A DNA stretch of 64,000 nt from JAWXCB01 sp034440455 (GTDB lineage Bacteria; Bacteroidota; Bacteroidia; Chitinophagales; CAIOSU01), in NCBI GenBank assembly GCA_034440455.1, contig JAWXCB010000047.1, positions 17,445 through 81,444 on the forward strand, in the 5' to 3' direction. The notes below the pieces were generated by a model that was not told where the DNA came from, made no database searches, and saw only the letters and a program-made list of their open reading frames with translations. Position 1 is the first letter of the stretch; each line of letters starts with the position of its first letter. Positions 16,055-25,959 of this stretch are shown here, in pieces. The translations under genes and the position numbers were made by a program.

Positions 16055-19000
16055 ATGAGAAATTATTTTTCCCTCAACTCTATCGGGTTGATTGCCATTT
16101 TCTTTTTTTCTTTCAGTGCAAATGCAGTTCCGCTCACCGGAACAAAAACTATTGGTGGTACATCGCCTGATTATGCAACATTTGCCGATGCTGTTACTGA
16201 CCTGAATACAAATGGCGTAGGAACCGGAGGAGTTACATTTAACCTCCGCAGCGGGAGTTATGCAGGCAACGTCACCATCACCGCCACAGGAACACTTGCA
16301 AGCCCGATTGTTTTTCAATCGGAAAACCTTGATGCAACAACAGTAATAATCAGTAACGGTGGTTCGGCTGATGTCATCACGCTGCAAGGTGCAAGCTATC
16401 TCATCTTCCGCGCGCTCACGATTGATTACACAGCAAACCTCGGCTACAGCGCAATCGAGATTACCGAAAACTGCGATTTTCTAACGCTCACCGATTGTAT
16501 TCTTGATGGCAGCAGCAGCGCCTCTCAAACATTTGCCACATCAACTGTTTATGCCAGCGAAACGCAGGCGATAAACGACTGCGAAAGTTTTGTGGTAAGC
16601 AACTGCACATTGCGCAACGGCTCTTACGGAATCTATTTTGCCATGAGCACGGTGCAGCCTTCGGGCATTGTGATTGAAAACAATTTTTTTGAAAATAGTT
16701 ATGCCGGAGCCTTACAACTGCAAAACCTCACCGCTCCTGTGGTTACACAAAACACCATCACCACTACGCAAACAGGCAACGGGAGCTACCGTGGCATTTA
16801 TCTCAACAACTGTGACGGCAAGAGCATCACCACGCGCAACTACATTTACAGCAGCGGCTCAGGCTATGTGGGCTACGGTATTTATCTGCAAGGCTCCAAC
16901 TCCACGCAGGGCAACAACGCGCTCATTGCAAACAATTCTGTCCAGATAACCAACGGAGGCAGCATCTGCATCGGCATTGACCAGAGCAACAACAGCACGT
17001 TTCAGGATATTTTTTCCAACACCATTTTTGTATCGGGCGGAACAAGCGCCAGCACCTACGCGTACCGTTCGTTCACATTTTCAGATGACACGAAAATCAA
17101 AAACAACATCTTCGCAAATTTTGCCGCAGGCACCGGCAACTCTGCAAACCAGATTGTTTATATCGGGAATCTAACGGGTGTGAGCGAGGCGAGCAACAAC
17201 TGTTACTGGACAGCAAACACAGGCTACCCGTTCAGGGTGCGGTATGGTATTTCTGACTACACTTCACTTACTGACTACGCAACGGCTATCGGTGAAACCA
17301 ACGCGGTGAATTTCGACCCGCTGATGCAGTTTATTTCCGGCACGGGCTGGAAAGCGACAAGCGACTCGCTCACGGGCGCAGGTTTGAATCTTGCAGAAAC
17401 GCCCAATGATATTGACGGCAGCACGCGCTTCAATCCCACCACAATTGGCGCGCATGAAAACACGATTTCACCTCCGGCAAACGATAACCGCTGCGATGCA
17501 ACGACATTGTCTTTTGGAACAACGCCCTATACAACGCTTGCTGCAACCACTGAAGTGAACGAGCCTGTGACATCAATTGCTGATTGCGCAACCGGATGGT
17601 GCGCTGCTGATGTTGCTGTGCAAAAATCCGTGTGGTTCACCTTTACGCTTGCGCAAACAAAGAAAGTGCGTATCACTACAACAGGATTTGATACTCAAAT
17701 TGCATTATACAGCGCGGCTTCCTGCTCAACTGCTTTTTCGCTGATTGCCGCAAATGACAATGCAGGCAGCGCGGCAGAAATCACTTCCGCTTGCTTGTCT
17801 GCCGGAACTTATTTTTTGCAAGTTGACGGATTTCAGGGTGCGAGCGGTTCTGGAAATATTGTATTCACTGAACTTACAATTGCCGCTCCTGCAGCACAAG
17901 CTGCCACCAGCGTGGGGTGTTCTGAATTTGCCGCAAATTGGAGCGCGGTAGCGGGCGCAGTGAATTATTTCATTGACATCGCAACAGACAACGCATTTGC
18001 AAATTTTGTTGCGGGTTACAATAATTACAATGCGGGCAACTTCATTTCACTGAACGTAACTTCCGGCTTGCAGCAGGGAACAAATTACTATTACCGTGTG
18101 CGGACAAGCGATGGCTGCATTTCCAGCGCAAACTCTGCTGTCATTTCTCTGCTCACGCTTTCTTTGCCCGAAGCGAATTTCTCATTTGCCATAAATGGTT
18201 TTGCAGTTTCGTTTTCTAATTCTTCTTCCGCTGCTGTTTCTTATCAATGGAATTTCGGTGACGGCAACACTTCTATAAACGCAAATCTGGCACACACCTA
18301 TTCCACGCTTGGGAATTATACTGTGCAATTAATTGCAACGAATAGCTGCGGTTCTGATACGGTTTCTCAAAATGTAAACCTGAATTGCAATCCCATAAGC
18401 GTAAGCATTATTGCGAATAGCCGTACCACATTTTGCACAGGAGATTCCGTTGAGTTGACGACTACGCCTGTTTCAGGATATTCTTATCAATGGCTCAATG
18501 ACGCTCAACTCATCAACGGGGCAGAGAGTTTTGAGTACACTGTTTTACAGTCAGGAAATTATTCGTTGAGCACAACTGACTCAAATAGTTGTTTCGGAAA
18601 TTCTAATACGATTACAGTAATCGTAAATGACTTACCAGTGGTACTGCTTGCGGCATTTGACACTGTTTGCACAACAGATCAAATCTTTAATTTAAGTGGG
18701 GGTTCTCCATTCGGAGGAACTTATTTTGTAGATGGATTTGTAATGTTTCCATTTGATCCGGGTTCAGGATCTGGCGTTTATCAGGTCGAATATTTTTACG
18801 TTGATACGAATGGTTGCGCTGCTTCAGCAAGTGAGAATTTAATTGTGGAAGTGTGCATTGGAGTGGAAAACATTCCTAACGAATTCATTCACATTGCCCC
18901 TAACCCCGCTTCCGATTTCCTTACGATAACATTTCTCGAAGGCTCATTGAAAGAGCCTGTTGAAATCATTCTGTATGATGCGCAGGGAAAAATTGCCCTG

Positions 19001-19126
19001 CACATCCTGCTTGAAAATGGAGAAGAGACTCTTCGTGTAAATCAATTGGACGCAGGAGTGTATCTCGTGAAAATACTTTCAGAAAGTAAAGTTCTTTTCC
19101 AAGGAAAGGTTTCGGTGCTGCGGTAA
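16055..19126 (+). CDS. T9SS cargo protein with beta-helix, PPC-like, Fn3 and PKD domains
   Basis: This 1,023-residue secreted protein has a signal peptide ending near ANA (about residue 25). Domains in order: a right-handed beta-helix (about 70-455) with Asn-rich rungs, a bacterial pre-peptidase C-terminal-like domain (about 471-610; VWFTFTLAQTKKVRITTTGFDTQIALYSA), a fibronectin III-like unit (about 615-705), a PKD domain (about 710-790; YQWNFGDGNTS), an Ig-like unit (about 790-860) and a T9SS type A sorting domain (about 940-1023; APNPASDFLTI then LDAGVYLVKI). It should be exported through Sec and T9SS and anchored or released at the surface. Beta-helices of this kind often bind or cleave polysaccharide, but no catalytic site is evident. 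It is convergent with purT. Confidence 0.9.
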   Translation: MRNYFSLNSIGLIAIFFFSFSANAVPLTGTKTIGGTSPDYATFADAVTDLNTNGVGTGGVTFNLRSGSYAGNVTITATGTLASPIVFQSENLDATTVIISNGGSADVITLQGASYLIFRALTIDYTANLGYSAIEITENCDFLTLTDCILDGSSSASQTFATSTVYASETQAINDCESFVVSNCTLRNGSYGIYFAMSTVQPSGIVIENNFFENSYAGALQLQNLTAPVVTQNTITTTQTGNGSYRGIYLNNCDGKSITTRNYIYSSGSGYVGYGIYLQGSNSTQGNNALIANNSVQITNGGSICIGIDQSNNSTFQDIFSNTIFVSGGTSASTYAYRSFTFSDDTKIKNNIFANFAAGTGNSANQIVYIGNLTGVSEASNNCYWTANTGYPFRVRYGISDYTSLTDYATAIGETNAVNFDPLMQFISGTGWKATSDSLTGAGLNLAETPNDIDGSTRFNPTTIGAHENTISPPANDNRCDATTLSFGTTPYTTLAATTEVNEPVTSIADCATGWCAADVAVQKSVWFTFTLAQTKKVRITTTGFDTQIALYSAASCSTAFSLIAANDNAGSAAEITSACLSAGTYFLQVDGFQGASGSGNIVFTELTIAAPAAQAATSVGCSEFAANWSAVAGAVNYFIDIATDNAFANFVAGYNNYNAGNFISLNVTSGLQQGTNYYYRVRTSDGCISSANSAVISLLTLSLPEANFSFAINGFAVSFSNSSSAAVSYQWNFGDGNTSINANLAHTYSTLGNYTVQLIATNSCGSDTVSQNVNLNCNPISVSIIANSRTTFCTGDSVELTTTPVSGYSYQWLNDAQLINGAESFEYTVLQSGNYSLSTTDSNSCFGNSNTITVIVNDLPVVLLAAFDTVCTTDQIFNLSGGSPFGGTYFVDGFVMFPFDPGSGSGVYQVEYFYVDTNGCAASASENLIVEVCIGVENIPNEFIHIAPNPASDFLTITFLEGSLKEPVEIILYDAQGKIALHILLENGEETLRVNQLDAGVYLVKILSESKVLFQGKVSVLR

Positions 19127-19134
19127 GCGAGCGA

Positions 19135-20301
19135 TTAAACTTTCACTGAAATTTTTCCTGCCGCCTCATTCGCTCTCTTCCTTACTTCCTGCACGTCCGC
19201 TCCAACTTCATCATTCACTAATGTAACCGCCATCCTGCGATAAGGGCGCGTAGTGGGTTTTCCAAACACACGCACTTCGGTAAATGGTTGTGTCAAGGCT
19301 TCTTCAATTCCTGTGAATTGCGGATTTTCTCCAATGCGGTCGGCAAGCACCACTGCGCTTGCTCCCGCTCGAATCAAATCAATATTCGGAATCGGCAAGC
19401 CGAGTACTGCGCGGAGATGCAATTCAAACTCGTTGAGGTTTTGTGTCCCGGCTAATGTTACCATGCCCGTATCATGCGGGCGGGGTGAAAGCTCTGAGAA
19501 ATAAACTCCTTTGTCTGTAAGAAAAAATTCTACGCCCCAGATGCCTGCGCCTGTAAGTGAGCGCGTCACTTTATCCGCCATTACCTGCGCTTCTTTCAAA
19601 TCGGAATCTTTGATCGAATGCGGCTGCCAGCTTTCCATGTAATCACCGCGCTCCTGACGATGACCAATAGGCGGACAAAATAACGTCTTGCCGTTTTTCT
19701 GCGTCACGGTAAGCAGGGTGATTTCTGATTCGAAGCGGATAAATTCTTCCACAATCACTTCCATTAAATCACCGCGCGACCCTGAAAGTGCATAGTTCCA
19801 GGATTTCTCAATAGCTGTTTCCGTTTTCACCACACTCTGTCCCTTGCCGCTGCTTGACATCAATGGCTTTACTACGCAGGGAATTCCAACTTCGCTTACA
19901 GCTTTCTTAAATTCTTCGAGTGTTTTTGCATAAGCATATTTTGCTGTTCTCAAAGCAAGTCCTTTTGCAGCCAAATCGCGAATCGCTTTTCTGTTCATCG
20001 TAAAATTTGCCGCCCTTGCGCTCGGCACAACTTGTATTCCCTGCTTTTCATACTCGTAAAATCTTTCTGTGCGAATCGCTTCAATTTCCGGCACGATGAT
20101 GTCAGGGCTGTGTTTTGCTACGATTCTATCCAATTCATTTCCATCAAGCATATTAATTACTTCACGCTCATGCGCCACTTGCTGCGCGGGCGCATGAGCG
20201 TAAGAATCAACTGCAACAACGTGTTGCCCCAACCGCTGCGCGGCAATTACAAATTCTTTTCCGAGTTCACCGGAGCCGAGCAGGAGGATTTTCTTCTGCA
20301 T
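19135..20301 (-). CDS. purT: Formate-dependent phosphoribosylglycinamide formyltransferase
   Basis: PurT makes formyl-GAR from GAR, formate and ATP in purine synthesis, an alternative to the folate-dependent PurN. The 388-residue length is typical. The N-terminal Rossmann-type segment reads KILLLGSGELGKE (residues 4-16) and is followed by PEIEAI. The ATP-grasp domain shows CVVKPLMSSSGKGQSVV (about 152-168) and WGVEFFLTDKGVYFSELSPRPHDTGMVT, which carries the metal-binding Glu and Asn-position residues. The gene starts 6 nt after the stop of the acylase gene, so the two are likely in one transcript without an obvious functional link. Confidence 0.96.
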   Translation of the reverse strand: MQKKILLLGSGELGKEFVIAAQRLGQHVVAVDSYAHAPAQQVAHEREVINMLDGNELDRIVAKHSPDIIVPEIEAIRTERFYEYEKQGIQVVPSARAANFTMNRKAIRDLAAKGLALRTAKYAYAKTLEEFKKAVSEVGIPCVVKPLMSSSGKGQSVVKTETAIEKSWNYALSGSRGDLMEVIVEEFIRFESEITLLTVTQKNGKTLFCPPIGHRQERGDYMESWQPHSIKDSDLKEAQVMADKVTRSLTGAGIWGVEFFLTDKGVYFSELSPRPHDTGMVTLAGTQNLNEFELHLRAVLGLPIPNIDLIRAGASAVVLADRIGENPQFTGIEEALTQPFTEVRVFGKPTTRPYRRMAVTLVNDEVGADVQEVRKRANEAAGKISVKV

Positions 20302-20307
20302 TGTAAA

Positions 20308-22434
20308 TCAGTTCGGATGAGATATTTTCTCCGCGCTTTTATACACGACATCTTTTTTCAACGATACTTTTCGCATTTGCTCTTTTGAAAACATTTCCAT
20401 CTGGTCGTTGTAGTGCGGGCTTTTGGGGTCGCTTGACGCGCCATAAGGACTGATGGCATAAATTTCCGGTCCCGCTTTGGTGAAGCGCGTCAGTTGCACA
20501 TAACCATCACCCACAAACATGCGCAGCCTACCATCATCCATAAACCTGCAATAGACGGCTCGCAAGGCATCGGGTGCTCCATTCAAGCCAAACGCTTTTC
20601 CTCCGCGCTCCAACACCTGCGTCTGCCCGGTTGAAATATCAAGCGTACCAAAATGTTTCAGCATGTGTTCCTTTGCTTTGCGCACACAACTCACATAAAA
20701 AGCAATGCGCTTCACGCTGTCAGTTTTAATGCCCTTGCCTTCCTCGCTGTGTTCAGCGTCAAGCATTTTGTAAATGGAAAACATCATGATTGGATAATTG
20801 CGGTCAGCGGTGTCGGCTTGCAGGTCGAAATTTTTGATGCGCGTTATTGCATCGGCAATGTCGGGATAGTCGTCCGCATTCAACTTAAAAAAATCATCAA
20901 ACCAGAATTTTCCTTTGAAGGTGATGCGTTTTGGGAATTGAGAATCGAATTTTATTTTCTTCAATTCTTCAAACGTAATTAGCTTGTTCGCATACACTTC
21001 ATTCATCAACTCATAAAATCGCAAGCTTCGATTGTTAAATTCATTTTCATAGCCGATGTGTGGATGATATTGCGGCAGTTTTCCGTTTTCTGTTTCGCAC
21101 GTAGCTTCAAAGCCTGCATTGTTTGTATTGAACACGAAACCACACTCAGGATTTAGAAAATTTGCAAGACTGTCAATGGGCAGGAATTTTGTCCAAAGCG
21201 TTGCGGAAGTATCACCCGGCAGCACTTTGCTCCAATTGTAATTTTTGTTCCGGTCAGGAATTAAACCGTTGGAAAGAAAATAAATCGTGTCGCGCCTGTC
21301 GGCATAAGTAATGTTTTGCCGCGACAAGCCTTGTATCTCTAATGCTTTTTTGAACTCACTGAAATTGGTCGCCTTGTTCATGCGATACCATTGCAACGAA
21401 GGCTTCACATCCATCAGCGCGGGCATCCGGATGGAATAAACGCCATGCTTTGTTTTTAATGTAGGTCCGTAAATGCTCACCCAATATTTTTTCGGAACAG
21501 GAATCGTGATGCGCTTTTTCTTACCCACCGCCACACGCAGTTTTGCATTGTACTTTTCCAATTTCAACCACTTGCCATCAAATTTGTACTGTAAGTTTTT
21601 TCGCGGGTGCATTTCCAATTTATACACGTCTGTTTCATCAAGTTGCCCGGTAGTATGCGCCCAGCCAAGGTATTCATTTGAGCCGAGATAAATCGTGGGC
21701 GAGCCGTGAAATAATGCGCCTGTAATGTTCCAGCCTTCTTCGCTGCATAAGTGCGCTTCATACCAAGAAAGCAAACCTTCAATCGGTTGATGCGCATTTA
21801 CAGCGAGATACGCGCTGCCGTCAAGTGTTTTTGCCGAATTAAATGCAAACGCATTCGAGCCGCTGCCTTCAGGGCGTTCACCGATTACTTTGTTTTTTAT
21901 GCTGCCGTTAATAATAGAATTAATCGTGCCGTCAACGCCACCCATCAACGCCATCGCGAGCATGTGCCCCGCGACAATATCCTGAGGGCGCACAGGAAAT
22001 ATTTTTTTGAACCAGCCCTTTTCAGGATACTTTAAGAAATAAGAGTTCGCGCCATCACAATAGCCTTTCAGCAAGTGCTTGTAATCTTCCGGAAGTTCTT
22101 TATAATGCTCCTCTACATATTTTGTCACACCTAACATTTTCACGGCATAATCTACCTTCACTCCATCAAGGCCCTGCTTTCTGCCGAGATAACCACGCAG
22201 CGCGCAGATGATAAACTGAGAATTTTCGACATCGTCTTCACTTGTCGCCCACGCCAAACCGTAAGCGACTTCTGCATCCGTCTTTGCGAAAATGTGCGGT
22301 ACGCCAAATGAGTCGCGCACGATGTCAATATTTTCCGGATTGATATTCGTGAGGGGTTTATAGTTCTTAAAATTCTTTTGGCTGTAAACGGTAATTGAAA
22401 TACAAAGGCAAACGAGGAAGGAAAGTTTTTTCAT
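20308..22434 (-). CDS. Penicillin acylase-family Ntn hydrolase
   Basis: This 708-residue exported protein has a signal peptide (residues 1-19, ending VYSQ). The family segment IDIVRDSFGVPHIFAKTDAEVAYGLAWA lies at 36-63. The autocatalytic cleavage site is visible as G192-S193-N194 (EGSGSNAFAFNSAKT). Ser193 would become the N-terminal nucleophile of the beta chain after the linker is cut. Further family motifs are AHQPIEGLLSWYEAHL and YLGWAHTTG. Family members hydrolyse amides such as penicillins, acyl-homoserine lactones or cyclic lipopeptides. The substrate here is unknown. The mature enzyme should be periplasmic. purT follows after 6 nt. Confidence 0.9.
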   Translation of the reverse strand: MKKLSFLVCLCISITVYSQKNFKNYKPLTNINPENIDIVRDSFGVPHIFAKTDAEVAYGLAWATSEDDVENSQFIICALRGYLGRKQGLDGVKVDYAVKMLGVTKYVEEHYKELPEDYKHLLKGYCDGANSYFLKYPEKGWFKKIFPVRPQDIVAGHMLAMALMGGVDGTINSIINGSIKNKVIGERPEGSGSNAFAFNSAKTLDGSAYLAVNAHQPIEGLLSWYEAHLCSEEGWNITGALFHGSPTIYLGSNEYLGWAHTTGQLDETDVYKLEMHPRKNLQYKFDGKWLKLEKYNAKLRVAVGKKKRITIPVPKKYWVSIYGPTLKTKHGVYSIRMPALMDVKPSLQWYRMNKATNFSEFKKALEIQGLSRQNITYADRRDTIYFLSNGLIPDRNKNYNWSKVLPGDTSATLWTKFLPIDSLANFLNPECGFVFNTNNAGFEATCETENGKLPQYHPHIGYENEFNNRSLRFYELMNEVYANKLITFEELKKIKFDSQFPKRITFKGKFWFDDFFKLNADDYPDIADAITRIKNFDLQADTADRNYPIMMFSIYKMLDAEHSEEGKGIKTDSVKRIAFYVSCVRKAKEHMLKHFGTLDISTGQTQVLERGGKAFGLNGAPDALRAVYCRFMDDGRLRMFVGDGYVQLTRFTKAGPEIYAISPYGASSDPKSPHYNDQMEMFSKEQMRKVSLKKDVVYKSAEKISHPN

Positions 22435-22584
22435 AGAGATGAATGGTTCAGAAAATAGGACTGTAAAATAAACATCTCAGGTGAAATTCGGGAGGATGCG
22501 CATAACACTTTCTCACTCAGTTTTTCGATAGCAATGCATCTTGCTTGTTGCAATTGACTTGAGAAATAAATTAGCGTTGAAACT

Positions 22585-23049
22585 TTATTGCTGCGAAAGC
22601 AGAATTTGATTGGCTGATTGGAGCCACACATCAGCACCTCCGGCAACGTAACCCGTGCTGCCCAACTTTTCAAAGCCGACCTGTGAGCCGTTCTTCGATG
22701 CGTTTACAAACCACACCGAAGGATAACCCCGCACCTCAAACATCTGTGCGATTTCCATGTTTTGCTGCTGAATCTTCGGGTCAAGCTGCTTGCCTCGCGG
22801 AAAATCCAATTCCACAAGGATTACTTTTTCTTTAGCCCACTTTTCAAACTGCGGTTTTAAAAAAACTTCGCTTTGCAATCTCTTGCACCATCCGCACCAG
22901 TCGCTGCCGGTGAAAAAAAGAAACAGCGGTTTGTTTTCTTTAATGGAAAGGTCAACCGCTTGCACCATATCGGTGTACCATTTCACTGTTTCCTGCGCTT
23001 GTGTGTGGATGCTCAAAAAGGCAATAATCGGGATGAGAAGATGTTTCAT
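22585..23049 (-). CDS. Thioredoxin-like periplasmic protein
   Basis: This 154-residue protein has a signal peptide (about residues 1-19, ending TQA-QE) and a thioredoxin fold of the DUF255/Thioredoxin_7 kind. The redox motif is SDWCGWCK with Cys52 and Cys55. The cis-proline region is RGYPSVWFVN (about 112-121). It is probably a periplasmic disulfide reductase or isomerase. The 150 nt between it and the acylase gene downstream carry no clear signal. Confidence 0.88.
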   Translation of the reverse strand: MKHLLIPIIAFLSIHTQAQETVKWYTDMVQAVDLSIKENKPLFLFFTGSDWCGWCKRLQSEVFLKPQFEKWAKEKVILVELDFPRGKQLDPKIQQQNMEIAQMFEVRGYPSVWFVNASKNGSQVGFEKLGSTGYVAGGADVWLQSANQILLSQQ

Positions 23050-23164
23050 GTTCTTGGAATTGTCTTTAATGTAGGCTTACAAACTCAAAGTTACAAGAAT
23101 TGGTTTCGCAACGCATAAAACTTACCATTGAAAACCTATTTTTACGCCTCCAAAAAAAACAAGC

Positions 23165-24307
23165 ATGAATTTCCAACTCACCGAAGAACACCTGATGATT
23201 CGCAAGGCAGCGCGTGATTTTACGCAAAACGATTTATTGCCCGGAGTGATTGAGCGCGATGAAAAAATGAAATACCCTACTGAGCAGGTAAAGAAGTTGG
23301 GCGAACTCGGCTTTCTCGGCATGATGGTTGACCCGAAATATGGCGGTGGCGGTATGGACACAATTTCCTATGTGTTGGCAATGGAAGAAATCTCAAAGGT
23401 GGATAGCTCCGTGTCGGTAATCATGTCGGTGAATAATTCACTCGTGTGCTGGGGCTTGGAAACATTCGGCAACGAAGCGCAAAAACAAAAATATCTCGTG
23501 CCGCTTGCAAAAGGGGAAAAGATAGGAGCCTTCTGCCTGTCAGAGCCGGAAGCAGGTTCAGATGCCACTTCGCAACGCACTACTGCAATTGATAAAGGCG
23601 ACCATTATTTATTGAATGGCACAAAAAACTGGATTACAAATGGCAACACTGCGAAAGTCTATCTCGTGATTGCGCAATCAAACACAGAACTGGGACATCG
23701 CGGCATCAACGCATTTATCGTAGAGCGCGATTGGGAAGGTATGAGCGTGGGCGCAAAAGAAAATAAGCTCGGCATCCGCGCTTCTGATACGCACTCCATT
23801 ATGTTTCATGATGTGAAAGTGCCGAAAGAAAATCGTATCGGTGAAGAAGGCTTCGGTTTCAAGTTCGCCATGAAAACACTTTCGGGCGGCAGAATCGGCA
23901 TTGCAGCACAGGCGCTCGGTATCGCATCGGGCGCTTATGAACTTGCAGTGAATTATTCCAAACAACGCAAGGCATTCGGAAAAGAAATTTCACAACACCA
24001 GGCAATTCAATTCAAACTTGCCGACATGGCAACGGAAATTGAAGCAGCGCGACTACTCTGCTTCAAGGCGGCATGGCTCAAAGACCAGCATAAAGATTAT
24101 ACGGTAGCGGGCGCGATGGCAAAAGTGTTTGCATCAGAAACAGCGATGCGCACCACCATAGAAGCGGTGCAGGTGCATGGCGGTTACGGCTACGTAAAAG
24201 AATATCACGTTGAACGCCTGATGCGCGATGCGAAAATCACTCAGATTTATGAAGGCACTTCCGAAGTACAGCGCATCGTGATTGGAAGGAGTGCGTTGAG
24301 CGCATAA
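23165..24307 (+). CDS. Acyl-CoA dehydrogenase (short-chain type), copy 1
   Basis: This 380-residue FAD enzyme catalyses alpha,beta-dehydrogenation of acyl-CoA in fatty-acid or amino-acid breakdown, passing electrons to ETF. Signature 1, AFCLSEPEAGSDATSQRT, is at about 120-137, and the C-terminal signature QVHGGYGYVKEYHVERLMRDAKITQIYEGTSEVQRIVI is at about 338-375. That stretch contains the catalytic-base Glu of the butyryl-CoA dehydrogenase group in YEGTSE. It is single-gene and followed by a structured non-coding region. A second, less similar acyl-CoA dehydrogenase lies at 38872-40017. Confidence 0.95.
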   Translation: MNFQLTEEHLMIRKAARDFTQNDLLPGVIERDEKMKYPTEQVKKLGELGFLGMMVDPKYGGGGMDTISYVLAMEEISKVDSSVSVIMSVNNSLVCWGLETFGNEAQKQKYLVPLAKGEKIGAFCLSEPEAGSDATSQRTTAIDKGDHYLLNGTKNWITNGNTAKVYLVIAQSNTELGHRGINAFIVERDWEGMSVGAKENKLGIRASDTHSIMFHDVKVPKENRIGEEGFGFKFAMKTLSGGRIGIAAQALGIASGAYELAVNYSKQRKAFGKEISQHQAIQFKLADMATEIEAARLLCFKAAWLKDQHKDYTVAGAMAKVFASETAMRTTIEAVQVHGGYGYVKEYHVERLMRDAKITQIYEGTSEVQRIVIGRSALSA

Positions 24308-24373
24308 AGCACCCCCGGCAATTAAATCTTCCTTTTCAATTTTCCTGGACAGTCGTCAATCAATAGCAAAAAG

Positions 24374-24520
24374 AAACCTTAGTAGAAAACAAAGTGTTGT
24401 GCGCCAGCAACCTTATTCCTTTATTGATAAGGTAATAAGGTTTTGAAAATTGATGTTTCGGTTTTCTACAAAGGTTTAAAAAAGCGTAACATTCAAGTTG
24501 CGTTTGAAACTTGAATGTTA
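24374..24520. other. Nested inverted repeats upstream of clpX (structured RNA or small mobile element)
   Basis: The 381-nt gap between the acyl-CoA dehydrogenase gene and clpX has no credible gene but has strong dyad symmetry. A 17-bp arm pair with one mismatch joins 24374-24390 to 24461-24477 (GTAGAAAAC/GTTTTCTAC core). A 9-bp pair lies inside it (AACCTTATT 24409-24417 with AATAAGGTT 24434-24442). A separate perfect 13-bp hairpin with an 8-nt loop follows (24487-24499 with 24508-24520, TAACATTCAAGTT). The rest of the gap (24521-24688) shows no feature I can support apart from a weak tRNA-like fragment. Confidence 0.7.
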
Positions 24521-24688
24521 GCCTTAAAAAGAGACTGATTATATTAAGATGCTTAAAGAGAGAGGCGAACTTTAAATCCTCCTGACGAGCTACGCCACCA
24601 ATGCGAAAGATAGAGAAAAGAGATACGTACGCGCCACCTTCCCTTGCGTAACTTTCATTAACTTTACACTTCCCAAATTATTAACCTA

Positions 24689-25918
24689 ATGAGTAAAGAG
24701 AAAGGCTACAAATGCTCATTCTGCGGAAGGAGCAAGGAAGAGACAAACATCCTGATTGCGGGCATCGAAGGACACATCTGCGAAAACTGCATCGCGCAGG
24801 CGCAGCAGATTATGGATGAGGAGTTGTATCAGCAGAACAAGAAATTCTTTTTCAATCTTCCCAAAACGATTAAGCCCAAGGAGATTTTTAAATTCCTCAA
24901 TGATTATGTCATCGGGCAGGAGGAAGCCAAGAAAGTGTTGTCGGTTGCCGTTTACAATCACTACAAGCGGCTGAACCAACGCATTGAAGATGACGTGGAG
25001 ATTGAAAAATCAAACATCATCATTGTAGGCGAAACAGGCACTGGAAAAACATTGCTCGCCCGCACGATTGCCCGCTTTCTTAATGTGCCGTTTGCGATTG
25101 TTGACGCAACCGTTTTTACCGAAGCAGGTTATGTAGGTGAAGATGTGGAGAGCATCCTCACGCGCCTGCTGCAAATCTGCAACTATGATGCGAAGCTGGC
25201 GGAAAAGGGCATCGTGTATATTGATGAAATAGATAAGATTGCGCGCAAAGGAGATAATCCTTCCATCACGCGCGATGTGTCGGGAGAAGGCGTGCAACAG
25301 GCATTGCTGAAGTTGCTTGAAGGCAGTGAAGTGTTCGTGCCTCCGCAGGGCGGCAGGAAGCATCCTGAACAAAAGCTCATTAAAGTGAACACGCGCAACA
25401 TCCTGTTCATTTGCGGGGGCGCGTTTGATGGCATTGATAAAATCATCCAGCATCGTTTGCAGACACGCGCAATCGGTTTCAGAACGGATAGAAAAGATAA
25501 AGTGGAGTTGAATAACTTGCTGCAATACATCAGCCCGAAAGATTTAAAAGCATTCGGCTTGATACCTGAGTTAATAGGCAGGTTGCCCGTGCTTGCGCAT
25601 CTGAACCCGCTTGACAAAAAAGCATTACGCGCGATCCTTACCGACCCGAAGAATGCGTTGGTGCGCCAGTATCAAAAGCTTATGCAGTTGGAAGGAATCG
25701 AGTTGAGCTTTGAAGAAGACGCGCTTGATTACATTGTTGACATGGCGTATGAATTCAAACTCGGAGCGCGCGGCTTGCGCTCCATCTGCGAAAACATTAT
25801 GACGGATGCGATGTTTGAATTGCCTTCGCAAAAAGATGTGCGCACGTTTGTCGTTACCGCAGAATTCTGCTTGGAGAAAATGAACCGCGAGAAGGTGAAC
25901 AGGCTGAAGGTGGCGTGA
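24689..25918 (+). CDS. clpX: ATP-dependent Clp protease ATP-binding subunit ClpX
   Basis: This AAA+ unfoldase feeds substrates into ClpP. The 409-residue protein has the N-terminal zinc-binding domain (Cys9, Cys12, Cys31, Cys34), Walker A GETGTGKT at 114-121, pore loop GYVG at 147-150, Walker B VYIDEIDK around 176-183, and the C-terminal small domain (ARGLRSICENIM). The ClpP-contacting loop lies in the usual place, after ILFICGGAFDGIDKII. No clpP is visible next to it. The leader contains strong inverted repeats (24374-24520). Confidence 0.97.
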   Translation: MSKEKGYKCSFCGRSKEETNILIAGIEGHICENCIAQAQQIMDEELYQQNKKFFFNLPKTIKPKEIFKFLNDYVIGQEEAKKVLSVAVYNHYKRLNQRIEDDVEIEKSNIIIVGETGTGKTLLARTIARFLNVPFAIVDATVFTEAGYVGEDVESILTRLLQICNYDAKLAEKGIVYIDEIDKIARKGDNPSITRDVSGEGVQQALLKLLEGSEVFVPPQGGRKHPEQKLIKVNTRNILFICGGAFDGIDKIIQHRLQTRAIGFRTDRKDKVELNNLLQYISPKDLKAFGLIPELIGRLPVLAHLNPLDKKALRAILTDPKNALVRQYQKLMQLEGIELSFEEDALDYIVDMAYEFKLGARGLRSICENIMTDAMFELPSQKDVRTFVVTAEFCLEKMNREKVNRLKVA

Positions 25919-25959
25919 TAAATTACGAATTGGGAATTATGAATTAGTACAGGAGAGAT

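Noticed and set aside
24571..24597. tRNA-like 5' fragment on the minus strand (GGTGGCGTAGCTC)
   Set aside because: The bases after it do not form an anticodon or T arm and there is no matching acceptor strand. At most it is a relic.
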